A DNA stretch of 39,983 nt from Synechococcus sp. BS30m-G31 (GTDB lineage Bacteria; Cyanobacteriota; Cyanobacteriia; PCC-6307; Cyanobiaceae), in assembly GCA_016777265.1 (NCBI GenBank), contig JADHRU010000002.1, positions 1 through 39,983 on the forward strand, in the 5' to 3' direction. Position numbers and translations under genes: made by a program. The notes under the pieces are model-generated. The model saw nothing but the letters and a program-made list of their open reading frames with translations. It was not told the DNA's origin and did no database searches. The first letter of the stretch is position 1. The number at the start of each line of letters is the position of its first letter. This document shows, in pieces, positions 38,989 to 39,983 of this stretch.

Positions 38989-39240
38989 ATGGATTCTTTG
39001 CTGCCTCGTTTACGACTACTGCTCTGGAGTTTTGGAGGGAGCGCCCTGCTGCTGCTTTTGCTCTGCCTTGGCGCACAAAACTTGCAACAGCGTCATCAAC
39101 TCAAAATCGGGCAGGCACAGCTTGTGCCACTTCCAACAGGATTTCTCGTTGGCATTTCTCTTGTATTGGGCGTGATCAGTGGAGGCAGCGCCGCCGCGGT
39201 ACTGATGCAGAGTCCACCAGACGCCAACCTCGACCCTTAA
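38989..39240 (+). CDS. small two-TM membrane protein (LapA-like topology), uncharacterised
   Basis: 83 aa with two hydrophobic segments (LLLWSFGGSALLLLLLCLGAQNL; LPTGFLVGISLVLGVISGGSAAAVL); 9 nt after rsmI. Confidence 0.6.
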   Translation: MDSLLPRLRLLLWSFGGSALLLLLLCLGAQNLQQRHQLKIGQAQLVPLPTGFLVGISLVLGVISGGSAAAVLMQSPPDANLDP

Positions 39241-39975
39241 TCAGGCGTCCAGGGCAACCACCGTGCCTTCCATCACAAGCCGTGTGATTCCACGCTTCAA
39301 CAAATAGGAACTGGTTCGTTCAAACACCGTGGTGTCAGGCACCTTGATCACACGCTGGCTTCTCCCACATTGACGTTTCGCCGCCCGAGGATTGGAAAAC
39401 AGAAAAAGACCCTGACGGTCCTGATCGACTGAGTCCAATGCACCCAATTCAGGAAAATCTCTCAGGGGACGAGCATCCAGCTCAACAACCTTGTCGACCA
39501 ACATATAAACGCTGCCTGGGAGCACACCAGGACTGAGCGGCTGCGTTTCGATGGGTGCTGATCCACTTAAACCAGCAACCCCGATTAGCGGTACCAACTC
39601 CGTGAACACGTCCATAGGGACAGGCTCCTCCACACCTGAGCCTTGATCATCCGACTCCTCGGCAAAATCGGCGGCGTCATCAAGCGCAAGGGTGCTGGAT
39701 TCCTCCGTAGAGAACTCTCCAACAGAAGACTCTGGTTTGTGGTCTTCCTCTGATGAGGCATCAACTGTTGAAATGGGCTCAGCATCAGTTGAGCTGTTGG
39801 GAGCCACCTCCAACGGTAAGACTTCCAGGGGTAAGACTTCCAGGGGTGAGACTTCCAGGGGTGGGATCTCAAGCAAGGGTTGCGCGACTGCAACCACCGT
39901 TCCGCCCTTTTGTCGGCTGGCCTTCAACGCGGCGTAAGCCTCGGGAGGCAACAAAGCTTTGACCGTACGGCTCAC
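39241..39975 (-). CDS. uncharacterised acidic protein with N-terminal PLEV pentapeptide repeat; 5' end near window edge, start uncertain
   Basis: Long ORF, IPPLEVSPLEVLPLEVLPLEV repeat, acidic linker, C-terminal KVPDTTVFERTSSYLLKRGITRLVMEGTVVALDA. Confidence 0.6.
   Translation of the reverse strand: MSRTVKALLPPEAYAALKASRQKGGTVVAVAQPLLEIPPLEVSPLEVLPLEVLPLEVAPNSSTDAEPISTVDASSEEDHKPESSVGEFSTEESSTLALDDAADFAEESDDQGSGVEEPVPMDVFTELVPLIGVAGLSGSAPIETQPLSPGVLPGSVYMLVDKVVELDARPLRDFPELGALDSVDQDRQGLFLFSNPRAAKRQCGRSQRVIKVPDTTVFERTSSYLLKRGITRLVMEGTVVALDA
39815..39859. repeat. 15-bp tandem repeat, three near-perfect in-frame copies (GGTAAGACTTCCAGG, GGTAAGACTTCCAGG, GGTGAGACTTCCAGG), with degenerate flanking copies at about 39800-39814 and 39860-39874
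   Basis: Read directly; encodes the PLEV-type pentapeptides on the minus strand. Confidence 0.85.
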
Positions 39976-39983
39976 CGTATTTG

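Noticed and set aside
1-39983. Mobile element, prophage, defence island or CRISPR system
   Set aside because: No transposase, integrase, phage, restriction-modification, Cas or toxin-antitoxin genes recognised on either strand; gene content is core metabolic and informational.

Overview
The window looks like compact core chromosome from a marine picocyanobacterium, most likely Synechococcus; this is judged from protein character and gene neighbourhoods, with no database search. I support about 44 protein genes. They include an aa3-type cytochrome c oxidase operon (ctaC-ctaD-ctaE), a cyAbrB regulator, ribE, a BFN-domain protein, an Fe-S aldo/keto reductase, a tightly coupled topA / lipoprotein / DUF2232 / CobT-like / solute-binding-protein run, and ndhB with an orphan ABC ATPase. 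They also include a two-component cluster (receiver, kinase, PAS, OmpR-type regulator), an M23 peptidase, birA, an aminotransferase, trxA, PspA/Vipp1, a DciA-like DUF721 protein, two glycosyltransferases, EamA, SppA and aroH. The right part holds DUF2808, rpmH-rnpA-PH-yidC-YceD-Ycf46-like AAA, serS, rseP, rpsN, pnp, a CysQ-like phosphatase, rsmI and two uncharacterised proteins. I found no tRNA, rRNA, CRISPR, transposon, prophage or obvious pseudogene. Two small genes are absent from the supplied ORF track: rpmH (27659-27796) and a 53-aa membrane sORF (31946-32107). I do not see a clear novel defence or mobile system. The best leads are: a BIG2/Ig-like insertion in YidC; a CxxC-x14-CxxC zinc-ribbon-like tail on the DciA-like protein; a perfect 20-bp-stem hairpin between rpsN and pnp; all seven convergent gene junctions being overlapping or within 3 bp; and the topA-to-SBP coupled operon as a possible cobamide-linked system.
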